A program made the translations under genes and the position numbers. A stretch of DNA of 64,000 bases, taken from positions 1,426,001-1,490,000 of the forward strand of contig NZ_CP166961.1 in assembly GCF_041410465.1 (NCBI RefSeq). The letters are read 5' to 3'. This stretch comes from Thalassotalea sp. 273M-4 (GTDB taxonomy: Bacteria; Pseudomonadota; Gammaproteobacteria; Enterobacterales; Alteromonadaceae). The notes below the pieces were generated by a model. It searched no databases and was not told where the DNA came from. It worked only from the letters and a program-made list of their open reading frames with translations. Below are positions 46,606 through 57,220 of this stretch, one piece after another; the first letter of the stretch is position 1, and every line of letters starts with the position of its first letter.

Positions 46606-46791
46606 GGCGCTTTTTGTCTATATACGCATCAGGCTTCAAATCGCTCAAAGCGGACGTCGGTGCCCGCCATATCTATTGTTTAATTTACAGGTAAATGTTT
46701 GAAAGTCAAACTAGTTACTTTAAACAACAATTAACGCTAATAGAGCCGAAAAAATAAATGTTATGTTGGGGCTGTGGGGCAGTGAAAACAA

Positions 46792-46820
46792 AAAAGGTGA
46801 AGCTTTACGCTTCACCTTTT
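46792..46820. terminator. Terminator of nrdA
   Basis: 12-bp arms AAAAGGTGAAGC and GCTTCACCTTTT with a 5-nt loop, 64 nt beyond the nrdA stop; A/T runs on both sides. It isolates nrdA from downstream genes. Confidence 0.9.
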
Positions 46821-46883
46821 TATCGCTCAGTACAGATCATGTAAGTTGTGTACTCGACATCATTTGTTTAAAAAACAAACCGC

Positions 46884-49154
46884 CTATATCTTGCATGCAC
46901 CGCCTGCGCAATCATCTTCCATATCGCCTTGACTGTCGTCGGCACCATCACGTGTGTTGTGATAGTACATGGTTTTTACACCAAGTTTGTAGGCTAATAG
47001 CATGTCCTTTAAAATTTGTTTAACAGGTACTTTACCGTTTTCAAATTTTGACGGATCGTAGTTGGTATTGGCCGAAATGGTTTGGTCAACAAACTTTTGC
47101 ATGATCCCGACTAACTCTAGGTAACCGGTATTATCTGGAATATTCCAAAGTAATTCATAGTTATGCTTTAAGCGTTCATATTCTGGAACAACTTGCTTTA
47201 ACACCCCATCTTTACTTGCTTTAATACTGATAAGTCCACGCGGTGGTTCAATACCATTGGTCGCATTTGAAATTTGTGATGACGTTTCAGATGGCATCAA
47301 CGCTGACACAGTCGAATTACGAACACCGTGCTCTTTAATGCTTTCACGTAAACTTTCCCAATCAAGGTGAAGTTTTTCGGTACAAATGTTATCGACGTCT
47401 TTTTTGTAAGTATCAATTGGTAAAATACCTTGAGCCAAACGTGTTTCATTAAACTTAGGACAGGCACCTTGTTCAATGGCTAACTGGTTTGATGCTTTTA
47501 ACAAGTAGTATTGAATTGCTTCAAAGGTGCGATGGGTTAAGTTATTCGCACTTCCGTTTGAATAAAATACACCATTTTTAGCTAGGTAGTATGCGTAGTT
47601 AATCACGCCTATACCTAAAGTACGACGACCCATGGTCGCATTTCGAGCGGCCGGTACAGGGTAGTCTTGGTAATCGAGTAAGCTATCTAAAGCACGAACC
47701 ACTAAATCAGCCAAACCGTCAAGCTCATCTAAGCTTTCAAGTTTACCAAGGTTAAAGGCTGATAACGTACATAGCGCAATTTCACCATCAGGGTCGTTAA
47801 TGTCGTTCAATGGTTTTGTTGGCAAAGCAATCTCTAGACATAAGTTTGATTGACGAACCGGTGCCACCGTTGGGTCAAACGGGCTATGGGTATTACAGTG
47901 GTCAACATTTTGTAAGTAAATACGACCTGTACTTGCCCGTTCTTGTGCGAACAAGGTGAATAATTCAATGGCTTTAATGCGTTTCTTACGAATTGAATCA
48001 TCGGCTTCGTATTGCGTGTACAATTGTTCAAACTTGTCTTGGTCTTCAAAGAAAGCATCGTATAAACCAGGCACATCAGAAGGGCTGAACAAGGTGATAT
48101 AGTCGCCTTTGATCAAACGTTGGTACATGGTTTTGTTAAATTGCACGCCGTAATCTAGATGACGAACACGGTTTTCTTCTACCCCACGGTTGTTTTTTAG
48201 AACCAGTAAGCTTTCTACTTCTAGGTGCCATAACGGGTAGAATAGGGTTGCTGCACCACCACGAACACCCCCTTGAGAACAACTTTTAACCGCCGTTTGA
48301 AAGTGCTTATAAAATGGGATACAACCTGTATGAAAGGCTTCGCCATTTCGAATGCTACTACCTAAGGCTCGAATGCGACCGGCGTTAATACCAATACCGG
48401 CACGTTGTGATACATATTTTACAATCGAGCTGGTCGTTGCGTTAATTGAGTCTAAGCTGTCACCTGATTCAATCAGTACACATGATGAGAATTGTCGTGT
48501 TGGCGTGCGCACACCGGCCATAATAGGTGTCGGCAATGAAATCTTGAATTTAGAGATCGCATCGTAAAAGCCTTTAACATACTCAAGACGAGTGTCTTTT
48601 GGGTAGTTAGCAAATAAGCAGGCAGAAACCAAAATATATAAAAACTGTGCACTTTCGTATATTTCACCAGTCACTCGGTTTTGTACGAGATATTTACCTT
48701 CTAGCTGTTTTACGGCAGCGTAGCTGAAGTTTTTATCGCGATCATGGTCAATAAAATGATCCATTTGAGCGAACTCTTCAGGCGTATAGTCAGCCAACAG
48801 GTGCGCATCATACTTACCTGCATTGACCAACTTTACAACGTGTTCGTAAAGGGCCGGTGGCTCATATTGACCATAGGCTTTTTTGCGCAAATGGAAAATA
48901 GCAAGGCGTGCCGCCAAATATTGATAATCTGGGGCATCTTCTGAAATCAAATCAGCGGCTGATTTGATAATCGTTTCATGAATGTCTTCGGTCTTAATAC
49001 CATCATAAAACTGAATGTGTGACTTTAGCTCAACCTGAGAGACAGACACAGAATCAAGTCCTGCCGCTGCCCAGTCAATAACGCGATGGATTTTGTCTAA
49101 ATCAATGGGTTCTTTATTGCCGTCACGTTTGGTGACAGAGAGATTAGTATTCAT
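46884..49154 (-). CDS. nrdA: Class Ia ribonucleoside-diphosphate reductase, alpha subunit
   Basis: A 756-aa subunit that reduces ribonucleoside diphosphates. An N-terminal ATP cone (about 5-95) provides dATP inhibition. Active-site residues sit at E. coli numbers: Cys225 (QFSSCVLIESGD), Cys439 and Glu441 (SNLCLEIALP), and Cys462 (IALCTLSAFN). The C-terminal CAGGACKI carries the shuttle cysteines. It is monocistronic here, ended by its own terminator, whereas its partner nrdB is about 7.6 kb downstream. Candidate NrdR sites lie at 49305-49345 upstream. Confidence 0.98.
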   Translation of the reverse strand: MNTNLSVTKRDGNKEPIDLDKIHRVIDWAAAGLDSVSVSQVELKSHIQFYDGIKTEDIHETIIKSAADLISEDAPDYQYLAARLAIFHLRKKAYGQYEPPALYEHVVKLVNAGKYDAHLLADYTPEEFAQMDHFIDHDRDKNFSYAAVKQLEGKYLVQNRVTGEIYESAQFLYILVSACLFANYPKDTRLEYVKGFYDAISKFKISLPTPIMAGVRTPTRQFSSCVLIESGDSLDSINATTSSIVKYVSQRAGIGINAGRIRALGSSIRNGEAFHTGCIPFYKHFQTAVKSCSQGGVRGGAATLFYPLWHLEVESLLVLKNNRGVEENRVRHLDYGVQFNKTMYQRLIKGDYITLFSPSDVPGLYDAFFEDQDKFEQLYTQYEADDSIRKKRIKAIELFTLFAQERASTGRIYLQNVDHCNTHSPFDPTVAPVRQSNLCLEIALPTKPLNDINDPDGEIALCTLSAFNLGKLESLDELDGLADLVVRALDSLLDYQDYPVPAARNATMGRRTLGIGVINYAYYLAKNGVFYSNGSANNLTHRTFEAIQYYLLKASNQLAIEQGACPKFNETRLAQGILPIDTYKKDVDNICTEKLHLDWESLRESIKEHGVRNSTVSALMPSETSSQISNATNGIEPPRGLISIKASKDGVLKQVVPEYERLKHNYELLWNIPDNTGYLELVGIMQKFVDQTISANTNYDPSKFENGKVPVKQILKDMLLAYKLGVKTMYYHNTRDGADDSQGDMEDDCAGGACKI

Positions 49155-49304
49155 GAATGACCTGTTAATTTCGTTTTTATAGTTCTAATTTTTATGTTTA
49201 TATCGATTACAGTGGAAACGAGAATATAAGCTTCATTTTTTACCCCGCCAAAGCGGTAAATGGTACTAAGATTGTTCAATCTTTGAAGCTAATGACGATT
49301 TCCT

Positions 49305-49345
49305 ACTACATATGTTGTTTAAAAATAATACACAACATATAGGGT
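49305..49345 (-). promoter_or_regulatory. Candidate NrdR operator upstream of nrdA
   Basis: ACACAACATATAGGGT (49330-49345) matches 14 of 16 positions of the NrdR box ACACWATATATWGTGT. A poorer half-site pair ACTACATATGTTGTTT (49305-49320) matches about 11. Together they form a 9-bp inverted repeat ATATGTTGT / ACAACATAT. Box centres are about 26 bp apart, less than the usual three helical turns, so assignment is tentative. The rest of 49155-49645 is AT-rich and gene-free. Confidence 0.4.
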
Positions 49346-49645
49346 TTATCGCTGTGTGTTATCACAAGATAATGAGGTTTCACTTTGAATGCAACCCCAA
49401 AATAGAGGTGTTTATAAATGAATTTTTATCACCTCTATTGCTGTTAGTGTTAACTTACTTAGAAGAGCCTTGTTTTTTATGTAAATGTGAAAAATCAATA
49501 TTTTTTTTTAGAAATTATTCGCCTAAAAATTTTTTAAATAGTTTTTAGATGAAATTTTTTGAGCTTTATAACTAAAAATGATAAAAATATTTAATTCTAT
49601 TAAAAACAATGGCTTATAAATTTAGTCAATGTTTGTTCAAATTGA

Positions 49646-50302
49646 TTATTTTATAAACTGCATAAGTTGTTCGGGCTTATTGATAATATGATCCGCTTGC
49701 CAAGCGGCCAATGGTTCAGGTTCATCAATGTAGCCCCAGTTTGCAACAACGGTTGTCATATTGACCGCATTACCTGCTTGCATATCACGTTCGGCATCGC
49801 CCAAATATAAGATTTGTTGGCAAGGGATGTTTAACTCACTGGCGGCCAACAGCATCGGCTCTGGGTGAGGTTTTCGTCGCGATAAGGTATCACCACTGAT
49901 GTTGGTTTTACTGTGAGCAAAAATATCAAATTGGGCTAATAATGGGGTGGTCAAAAAGCCTGGTTTGTTGGTCACAATCCCCCAAGGAATGTTGCTATTG
50001 TTCAAACTGTCTAACATCGCTTCGATGCCATCATAAAATTTGGTGTGGTGAGCGATATTTTGCTGGTAATGCGCAAAGAACTGCTGAATTAGGTTGTTGA
50101 TATCGAGCTCTACCAATTGCTCTTTAAACCCCAGTTCTAGTAGTGCTTTAACCCCATTGGCCGCCGTTATACGATATTGGTGAAATGATAAAGGGGCAAT
50201 GTCATGCTGTTGCAAGATAAAATTTAGGGTTTCGCCTAAATCTTTGGCGGTATCTAATAAAGTACCATCTAAGTCAAATAATACCCCTTCAATTTTGTTC
50301 AT
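49646..50302 (-). CDS. gph: HAD phosphatase, Gph/MupP-like
   Basis: A 218-aa HAD superfamily hydrolase. Motif I is LFDLDGTLLDT (Asp10, Asp12), motif II VTNK, motif III Lys in RRKPHPEP and motif IV GDAERDMQAGN. The family includes phosphoglycolate phosphatase (Gph) and the MurNAc 6-phosphate phosphatase MupP of cell-wall recycling. In Pseudomonas mupP lies directly beside ubiG, as this gene does (1-nt overlap), so MupP activity is a real alternative. Sequence alone does not decide; the symbol is provisional. Confidence 0.85.
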   Translation of the reverse strand: MNKIEGVLFDLDGTLLDTAKDLGETLNFILQQHDIAPLSFHQYRITAANGVKALLELGFKEQLVELDINNLIQQFFAHYQQNIAHHTKFYDGIEAMLDSLNNSNIPWGIVTNKPGFLTTPLLAQFDIFAHSKTNISGDTLSRRKPHPEPMLLAASELNIPCQQILYLGDAERDMQAGNAVNMTTVVANWGYIDEPEPLAAWQADHIINKPEQLMQFIK

Positions 50303-51018
50303 TAATCTTCCTTGGGTTTGCGCATAGCCAGTATATAATTCACTTCTAGACCATCCGCTAATTTATGGTTGTCTGTGATTGGGTTGTAGTGAATGCCGGC
50401 ACTGTCAAAGCATTTTAACCCTGCTTCTTCAGCCCATCCGATAAGTTGTGATGGGCGAATAAACTTGTCCCAGTCATGCGTGCCTTGAGGGACCAATTTT
50501 AAAACTTTCTCGGCAGCAACAATGGCGAAAAGGTATGATTTAGCGGTTTTATTTAAGGTGGAGAAAAACACATAACCACCGGGTTTTACCATATCAGCGC
50601 AAGCTCGCACAATTGATGCTGGGTCGGGTACGTGCTCAAGCATTTCCATACATGTGACAATGTCGTATTGGCCAGCTTGCTGTTGTGCTTTTTGTTCGGC
50701 GGTGATTTTTTCGTAATCTAATTCAATCCCGCATTCTAGGGCATGAAGTTTGGCGACGTTTAGTGGCTCTTGACCCATATCTATGCCCGTCACATTCGCG
50801 CCAATGCGGGCTAAACTCTCAGCAAGAATGCCACCGCCACAACCGACATCAATCACATTAAGGTCTTGCAAACTGCCGACATGTGAAATGATAAAGTTTC
50901 TTCGTAACGGGTTAATTTGGTGTAATGGTTTAAAATCACCTTCTAGATCCCACCATTGGTGAGCGACCTTTTCAAACTTGGCGATTTCTTCTGGATTAAC
51001 ATTAAAATCTTTAGACAT
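50302..51018 (-). CDS. ubiG: Ubiquinone biosynthesis O-methyltransferase
   Basis: A 238-aa SAM-dependent enzyme that performs both O-methylations in ubiquinone synthesis. SAM motif I is [43 protein letters not shown] N-terminus (quoted in part) and [11 protein letters not shown] are typical. I chose the ATG at 51018 ([12 protein letters not shown]), which aligns with the family start, rather than an in-frame ATG 14 codons upstream. Its stop overlaps the phosphatase start in TAATG, so translation is coupled. Confidence 0.95.
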   Translation of the reverse strand: MSKDFNVNPEEIAKFEKVAHQWWDLEGDFKPLHQINPLRRNFIISHVGSLQDLNVIDVGCGGGILAESLARIGANVTGIDMGQEPLNVAKLHALECGIELDYEKITAEQKAQQQAGQYDIVTCMEMLEHVPDPASIVRACADMVKPGGYVFFSTLNKTAKSYLFAIVAAEKVLKLVPQGTHDWDKFIRPSQLIGWAEEAGLKCFDSAGIHYNPITDNHKLADGLEVNYILAMRKPKED

Positions 51019-51253
51019 GGTTAACTGCACTGTATGTTGTTTGTGCCTGATTTTAACCAAACTGATTCAGATAACAAAGCTTTTCAAATAATTATTTAGG
51101 TTTAACACAGTCACCTATATAAGTTGTAAAAATATATCGAAGTGCTTAGGGTAACATCAATGTTTTGGCTTAGAATGTGACAGGGTGGATTTTAAGGGGA
51201 TAAAAAGTAAGCCAAAAGCGGTAGTAATAAAGCCAATCAGCTCTTTACTCGAA

Positions 51254-51493
51254 TTATTTAACCCGCACTTGCGGGGTGACAATGGTAGGCTTGCTATCAT
51301 CGGCTAGTAAATTCACTTCGCCTTCACAAACCGCCACAATGGATTTATTCATTTTAAATTCATCTTTAATAATTATTCTACCAGTAGGGGCAACTGGGCA
51401 CATCATAACCTTTTGGCACAGGGTGCACTTTGGGTTGGTATTAGACGACTTATAATATAATACGGTGACTTTCTTAATTTCTATGCAGGCCAT
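51254..51493 (-). CDS. Small cysteine-containing hypothetical protein
   Basis: A 79-aa frame with four cysteines: Cys3, Cys23 and Cys26 (CTLC), Cys32 (MCPVAP), and another in VAVCEGE. The composition and the CxxC pair look protein-like, and it could bind a metal. I do not recognise a family. There is no clear ribosome site before the ATG, so the start and the gene itself are uncertain. It lies between ubiG and divergent gyrA with 235 nt on its ubiG side. Confidence 0.4.
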   Translation of the reverse strand: MACIEIKKVTVLYYKSSNTNPKCTLCQKVMMCPVAPTGRIIIKDEFKMNKSIVAVCEGEVNLLADDSKPTIVTPQVRVK

Positions 51494-51879
51494 TGTATTT
51501 ACTTATTTTTATAATCTCTGTATTAAATTAATAGCGGATAAAATTTAACCTGCAAATTTTATTTGCAAAATGATTTGTTCGGTGAAAAAAAACTTTGGGT
51601 AAGGAGCGGTTGCGAGATTTGATTTTGAACTTGTAAAAAAGGTACACATCTTAGGTTCATCGTGGTACATTTTATTTTTAAATTTTATTACAAGGTTAGG
51701 TGTTTGTATTGTGGGCAATGCCCTTGTCAAAAGTAGTTGGCAAACGAACACAAACTGGCGACAGTGTAAATCGCTCTCGTAATAAGACCGTGCAGAGATA
51801 AGCAAAATTATTGCTCCTATCCTGACTCGATAATAATAATTTTCGCAAATTTGCTTACATTTAGGGAAAGCATCGTTTT
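51494..51879. promoter_or_regulatory. gyrA upstream region
   Basis: 386 nt without a convincing gene. A weak promoter TTGCTC (51811-51816)-17 nt-TAATAA would start transcription about 35 nt before gyrA. AGGGAAAG lies 7 to 15 nt before the gyrA ATG as ribosome site. Confidence 0.35.
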
Positions 51880-54582
51880 ATGACCGATCTGGCTAAAGAA
51901 ATCGTTCCAGTAAATATAGAAGATGAGTTAAAAACCTCCTATCTAGATTACGCCATGAGTGTAATTGTAGGTCGTGCATTACCCGATGTGCGTGATGGTT
52001 TGAAACCAGTGCATCGTCGCGTTTTATACGCTATGCACGACTTAGGAAATGACTGGAATAAGGGCTACAAAAAATCAGCCCGTGTTGTTGGTGACGTAAT
52101 CGGTAAATACCATCCTCATGGTGATACCGCTGTATACGACACTATTGTACGTATGGCTCAACCATTCTCACTGCGTTACATGCTTGTTGATGGGCAAGGT
52201 AACTTTGGTTCGGTAGATGGTGATTCTGCTGCTGCTATGCGTTATACCGAAATCAGAATGCAAAAAATATCGCATTCAATTTTGGCTGATTTAGAAAAAG
52301 AAACCGTAGACTTCGTACCAAACTACGATGGTCAGGAATATATGCCGGCAGTTATGCCTACGCGTGTTCCTAATTTATTGGTTAACGGTTCTTCTGGTAT
52401 TGCCGTTGGTATGGCAACCAATATTCCACCGCACAATCTAAATGAAGTTATTAATGGCTGTATTGCGTTAATTGACAACGATGAAATTACCATTGACGAG
52501 CTTATCGAATACATTCCTGGCCCTGATTTCCCAACTGCGGGGATCATCAGTGGGGTTGCAGGCATTCATGAAGCGTATAAAACGGGTCGTGGTAAATTAA
52601 ATATTCGTGCTCGGGCAGAAATCGAAGTTGACGACTCTACAGGTCGTGAAACGATTGTCGTTCACGAATTACCATACCAAGTTAACAAGGCTCGCCTAAT
52701 TGAAAAAATGGCAGAGCTGGTAAAAGAAAAACGCCTTGAAGGTATTTCAGCGTTACGTGACGAGTCTGATAAAGACGGTATGCGTATGGTTGTTGAAGTC
52801 AAACGTGGTGAAGTTGGTGAAGTTGTATTGAACAACTTATATAAGCTTACGCAAATGCAAGTATCATTTGGTATCAACATGGTTGCTATCGATAATGGTC
52901 AACCACGTTTATTCAACTTAAAAGAAATGCTTGAAGCATTTGTACTACACCGTCGTGAAGTGGTGACTCGTCGCACCATCTTTGACTTACGCAAAGCCCG
53001 TGAACGTGCTCACATCCTTGAAGGTTTAGCGATTGCGCTAAGCAATATTGACCCAATTATCGAGTTAATCAAGCAATCTCCAACCCCAGCAGAAGCGAAA
53101 ACCGCGTTATTATCACAAGGTTGGTCGTTAGGTGCGGTTTCAGAAATGCTTGATAGAGCAGGTGATGATGCGGCAAGACCAGAGTGGGTTGAACCAAACT
53201 TTGGTATTGTTGACGGTAAATATTACCTGACCATGCAACAAGCTCAAGCTATCTTAGACTTACGTCTACATAAGCTTACGGGCCTTGAACATGAAAAGAT
53301 TCTTAACGAATACAAAGATTTATTAGAGCTTATCGCAGAACTATTGCATATTCTTGCTAGCCCTGAACGCCTAATGGAAGTTATCCGTGAAGAGTTAGAG
53401 TTGATTCGCGATGAATTTGGCGATGACCGTCGTACCGAAATTTCACTGGCATCACATGACTTGTCACTAGAAGATTTGATCACCGAAGAAGACGTCGTGG
53501 TGACCTTATCGCATGAAGGCTATGTTAAGTATCAACCGTTATCAGAATACGAAGCACAGCGTCGTGGTGGTAAAGGTAAAGCCGCTACCAAAATGAAAGA
53601 CGAAGACTTTATTGAACGTCTATTAGTGGCAAACACTCACGATACCATTTTATGTTTCTCTGACCGTGGCCGAATGTATTGGTTGAAAGTATTCCAGTTA
53701 CCGTTGGCAACTCGTACTGCTCGAGGTCGTCCTATCGTTAATATTCTGCCGCTTGAGAAGAACGAGCGCATAACGGCTATTTTACCTGTACGTGAATACG
53801 AAGAAGACAAATACATCTTAATGGCGACCGCCTCAGGTACGGTTAAGAAAACACCATTAACCGATTATTCACGCCCTCGTGCAAACGGTATTATTGCGTT
53901 GAATTTACGTGATGACGATACCTTGATCGGTGTTGATATTACCGACGGTAGCAACGACATTATGTTGTTCTCTGACGAAGGTAAAGTGGTACGCTTTAAC
54001 GAGATGCTAAAAGATTCTGAAACTGGTGACGTTAAGCTTGACCCTGAAACGGGCGAACCTATGCATGCACTTCGTGCAATGGGTCGAACGGCAACGGGTG
54101 TTCGCGGTATTAAACTTGAAGGTAACCAAAAGGTTGTATCCTTGATTGTACCTAAGTCCGATGGTGCTATTTTAACGGTTACTGAAAACGGTTACGGCAA
54201 GCGTACCGAATTAGATGAGTATCCAGCGAAAAGCCGTGCGACCAAAGGTGTGGTGTCAATTAAAGTAAGCGATCGTAATGGTCCGGTGGTTGGCGCCGTG
54301 CAAGTAGACGAAAATGACGAAATCATGTTAATCACAGACAACGGTACTCTGGTAAGAACCCGTGTTAATGAAGTGAGCGTCATTGGTCGAAATACGCAAG
54401 GTGTACGCTTGATTCGTACTGCAGAAGATGAAAAAGTTGTTGCGTTGCAACGAATTGAAGAAATTGATGAGGAAGACACGCCCACAGCAGATGAAGAACA
54501 CACTGTTGTAGAAGGTGACAACCCATCATCTTTAGGCTCTGATGCAGCGGATAATGAGTCGGCTGCCGATGAAGCCGAATAA
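51880..54582 (+). CDS. gyrA: DNA gyrase subunit A
   Basis: A 900-aa type II topoisomerase subunit that cuts and rejoins DNA during negative supercoiling. The active-site tyrosine is Tyr122 in [10 protein letters not shown]. The quinolone region [11 protein letters not shown] has Thr83 and Asp87 (E. coli has Ser83); Thr83 also occurs in wild-type Pseudomonas aeruginosa. The C-terminal beta-pinwheel contains the GyrA box QRRGGKGK (about 564-571) and ends with an acidic tail (about 865-900). Full length. It is monocistronic with a terminator before serC. Confidence 0.98.
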   Translation: MTDLAKEIVPVNIEDELKTSYLDYAMSVIVGRALPDVRDGLKPVHRRVLYAMHDLGNDWNKGYKKSARVVGDVIGKYHPHGDTAVYDTIVRMAQPFSLRYMLVDGQGNFGSVDGDSAAAMRYTEIRMQKISHSILADLEKETVDFVPNYDGQEYMPAVMPTRVPNLLVNGSSGIAVGMATNIPPHNLNEVINGCIALIDNDEITIDELIEYIPGPDFPTAGIISGVAGIHEAYKTGRGKLNIRARAEIEVDDSTGRETIVVHELPYQVNKARLIEKMAELVKEKRLEGISALRDESDKDGMRMVVEVKRGEVGEVVLNNLYKLTQMQVSFGINMVAIDNGQPRLFNLKEMLEAFVLHRREVVTRRTIFDLRKARERAHILEGLAIALSNIDPIIELIKQSPTPAEAKTALLSQGWSLGAVSEMLDRAGDDAARPEWVEPNFGIVDGKYYLTMQQAQAILDLRLHKLTGLEHEKILNEYKDLLELIAELLHILASPERLMEVIREELELIRDEFGDDRRTEISLASHDLSLEDLITEEDVVVTLSHEGYVKYQPLSEYEAQRRGGKGKAATKMKDEDFIERLLVANTHDTILCFSDRGRMYWLKVFQLPLATRTARGRPIVNILPLEKNERITAILPVREYEEDKYILMATASGTVKKTPLTDYSRPRANGIIALNLRDDDTLIGVDITDGSNDIMLFSDEGKVVRFNEMLKDSETGDVKLDPETGEPMHALRAMGRTATGVRGIKLEGNQKVVSLIVPKSDGAILTVTENGYGKRTELDEYPAKSRATKGVVSIKVSDRNGPVVGAVQVDENDEIMLITDNGTLVRTRVNEVSVIGRNTQGVRLIRTAEDEKVVALQRIEEIDEEDTPTADEEHTVVEGDNPSSLGSDAADNESAADEAE

Positions 54583-54601
54583 TTAAACGTGTATAAATAA
54601 T

Positions 54602-54633
54602 AAAATGAGCGGTTTTTACCGCTCATTTTTTTT
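54602..54633 (+). terminator. Terminator of gyrA
   Basis: 12-bp arms AAAATGAGCGGT / ACCGCTCATTTT with a 4-nt loop and T-run, 20 nt after the stop. Confidence 0.92.
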
Positions 54634-54696
54634 GTTGATGTAACGCATCAATGCCACAAGGTAAGCATTGATATTCAGATAATAGAGAAACAGAAG

Positions 54697-55785
54697 ATGA
54701 CTCAGGTATATAATTTTTGTGCTGGTCCTGCCATGTTACCACCTGCTGTGATGAAAAAAGCACAGGCTGAATTTTTAAATTGGAATAATACCGGTTGTTC
54801 AGTGATGGAGTTAAGCCATCGTGGAGCACCGTTTATGCAACTTGCGGCGCAAGCTGAAGCCGATTTACGCGAGTTGATGTCGATTCCTGATAACTACAAA
54901 GTATTGTTTTGTCATGGCGGTGGACGTGGTCAATTTGCTGCGGTGCCGATGAACTTACTTGGTTTAGGCCAAAGTGCTGATTATGTCGTTACTGGTTCGT
55001 GGTCTAAAAGCGCGGTAACCGAGGCCAAAAAATACGGTGATGTTCGCGTTATTGATGCGATTCAATCGACGGCGGGCAAAACTTCCGTATTGCCTGTAAG
55101 CGAGTGGGGCTTATCAAAAGATGCAGCCTATGTGCATTATTGTCCCAATGAGACAGTTGATGGTATCGAATTGTTTGATGTACCAGATACACGGGGCGTA
55201 CCTTTGGTTGCCGATATGTCATCAACCATTTTATCGCGCAAATTTGATGTATCTAAATTTGGCTTAATTTACGCGGGTGCGCAAAAAAATATTGGTCCAT
55301 CGGGTTTAACCATTATCATTGTACGTGAAGATTTACTCGGCAAACACCAATCGACAACACCGGTTATTTTGGACTATAAAACCACCGCTGAAAATGACTC
55401 TATGTTTAATACCCCGCCAACCTATGCATGGTATTTAGCCAGCCTAGTATTTGATTGGCTAAAACAGTTCGGTGGGGTTGAAGCGATTAGCGAAGTAAAC
55501 GATAAAAAAGCCAACCTTTTATATCAATATATTGACAACAGTGCGTTTTACAGTAATCGTATTGCTCCAGAATATCGCAGTAAAATGAATGTGCCATTTT
55601 ACTTGCCAGACGACGCTTTAAATGCCGAGTTTTTAAACCAAGCCGAAGCCGAAGGTCTGTTGGCTTTAAAAGGTCATCGCAGTGTTGGTGGCATGCGAGC
55701 CAGTATCTATAATGCTATGCCAATAGAAGGTGTGCAGGCATTAGTCGATTTTATGCAAAAATTTGCTGAGCAACATAACGCATAA
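54697..55785 (+). CDS. serC: Phosphoserine aminotransferase
   Basis: A 362-aa PLP enzyme of serine and pyridoxine synthesis (3-phosphohydroxypyruvate plus glutamate to phosphoserine). The PLP lysine is Lys197 in [12 protein letters not shown]. Substrate phosphate contacts are in SHRG (40-43) and [10 protein letters not shown] near the C-terminus. Length is normal. It leads the serC-aroA-cmk cluster, the same order as in E. coli, with 109 nt before aroA. Confidence 0.97.
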   Translation: MTQVYNFCAGPAMLPPAVMKKAQAEFLNWNNTGCSVMELSHRGAPFMQLAAQAEADLRELMSIPDNYKVLFCHGGGRGQFAAVPMNLLGLGQSADYVVTGSWSKSAVTEAKKYGDVRVIDAIQSTAGKTSVLPVSEWGLSKDAAYVHYCPNETVDGIELFDVPDTRGVPLVADMSSTILSRKFDVSKFGLIYAGAQKNIGPSGLTIIIVREDLLGKHQSTTPVILDYKTTAENDSMFNTPPTYAWYLASLVFDWLKQFGGVEAISEVNDKKANLLYQYIDNSAFYSNRIAPEYRSKMNVPFYLPDDALNAEFLNQAEAEGLLALKGHRSVGGMRASIYNAMPIEGVQALVDFMQKFAEQHNA

Positions 55786-55894
55786 AGCGACAAAATCAAA
55801 CAATAACAATAACAATAAAATAAATTCGCCCGCTATGGTTGTGCGCTCGCAAAACTATAGCGAGCAAAACAGTTCTGTCGTATAAGGAATTTTC

Positions 55895-57220
55895 ATGTCA
55901 AATCAACAGACATTGACTTTCGTCACTGCACCTGGCGATGTCATCCAAGGTGATATTACCATTCCAGGTGATAAATCCATTTCTCATCGCTCCATTATGT
56001 TTGGTTCATTAGCCGATGGTGTGACCAAAATCAGCGGTTTTTTACCCGGCGAAGATTGTCTTGCCACCATGCGTGCTTTTAAAGCGATGGGGGTTAAGAT
56101 TGAAGGGCCCAATGAGCATAATGAAGTAACAGTTTATGGCAATGGTATTGATGGTTTAACCGCGCCTAAAGAGCCATTAAATGTCGGAAATTCTGGCACC
56201 ACCATTCGCTTAATGTCAGGTATTTTAGCGGGGCAATCATTTGCCTCTGAAATGGCCGGGGACAACTCACTTAATAAACGCCCTATGATGCGAGTGGTGA
56301 ATCCTCTGCGCCAAATGGGCGCCGATATTAGCGCCAGTGACGATGGTACGCCACCGATTAATATTGGTGCTGGTAATGCGTTGTCGGCGATTAACTATGA
56401 ATTGCCAATGGCCAGTGCTCAAGTAAAGTCTTGCGTACTGCTTGCCGGCCTTTATGCTGATGGAGTAACAACGGTAACCGAACCTGGGATCACTCGTGAT
56501 CATACCGAACGTATGCTAAAAGCCTTTGGCTACCCAGTGTTGGTAAATGGCAATCAAGTGTCATTAGAGGGCGGTCATCGCCTAACCGCTTGTGACATTA
56601 ATGTGCCGGGCGATATTTCTTCTGCGACGTTTTTTATTATTGCCGGTCTTATTGCCAAACAAGGCAGTATTACACTTCGTAATGTCGGCATGAACCCAAC
56701 GCGAATTGGGGTGCTAAACATCGTCACTAAAATGGGTGCTAACATTGACATAATCAATCAACGACAAGCAGGCGCTGAGCCAGTAGCCGATTTAGTTGTG
56801 CATGCTAGCCAACTGCACGGTATCGATATTGATGAAACCGATGTACCATTGGCTATCGACGAATTTCCAGCGATATTTATCGCTGCCGCTTGTGCCAAAG
56901 GGGTAACCCGACTAAGAAACGCAGAAGAGCTAAGGGTAAAAGAAAGTGATCGCATTCAAGCCATGGCAGATGGGCTTGAAATATTAGGCATTGATTGCAC
57001 GGTTGTTGCTGATGGCATCGACATTGTCGGTGGGCAAATAGGTAGCGGTACGGTGCATTCACAAGACGATCACCGAATTGCCATGGCTTTTGCTATCAGT
57101 TCATTACGTTCTAATGGTACAATTACGATATTGGAATGTGAAAACGTTGCGACATCGTTCCCAAGTTTTGTTGCTTTGGCGAATGAAGTTGGTTTAACAA
57201 TTAATCAGGAAATGCGTTAA
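55895..57220 (+). CDS. aroA: 3-phosphoshikimate 1-carboxyvinyltransferase (EPSP synthase), class II type
   Basis: A 441-aa shikimate-pathway enzyme joining PEP to shikimate 3-phosphate. It shows all four motifs that define class II EPSP synthases: GDKS (25-28, where class I has GSKT/S), SAQVK (174-178), R-D-H-T-E (201-205) and N-P-T-R (267-270). Other conserved parts are GNSGTTIRL (98-106) and [11 protein letters not shown]. Class II enzymes are typically insensitive to glyphosate. E. coli has a class I enzyme at the equivalent serC-aroA locus, so the gene here looks like a replacement by the other class in the same position. Its stop overlaps the cmk start by one base. Confidence 0.95.
   Translation: MSNQQTLTFVTAPGDVIQGDITIPGDKSISHRSIMFGSLADGVTKISGFLPGEDCLATMRAFKAMGVKIEGPNEHNEVTVYGNGIDGLTAPKEPLNVGNSGTTIRLMSGILAGQSFASEMAGDNSLNKRPMMRVVNPLRQMGADISASDDGTPPINIGAGNALSAINYELPMASAQVKSCVLLAGLYADGVTTVTEPGITRDHTERMLKAFGYPVLVNGNQVSLEGGHRLTACDINVPGDISSATFFIIAGLIAKQGSITLRNVGMNPTRIGVLNIVTKMGANIDIINQRQAGAEPVADLVVHASQLHGIDIDETDVPLAIDEFPAIFIAAACAKGVTRLRNAEELRVKESDRIQAMADGLEILGIDCTVVADGIDIVGGQIGSGTVHSQDDHRIAMAFAISSLRSNGTITILECENVATSFPSFVALANEVGLTINQEMR

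Noticed and set aside
49312..49548. 78-codon + strand frame in the nrdA upstream region
   Set aside because: Lies over the NrdR-like sites, has no ribosome site and a Phe/Lys-rich composition from A/T runs.
51545..51805. 86-codon minus-strand frame upstream of gyrA
   Set aside because: No ribosome site and composition typical of non-coding AT-rich DNA.
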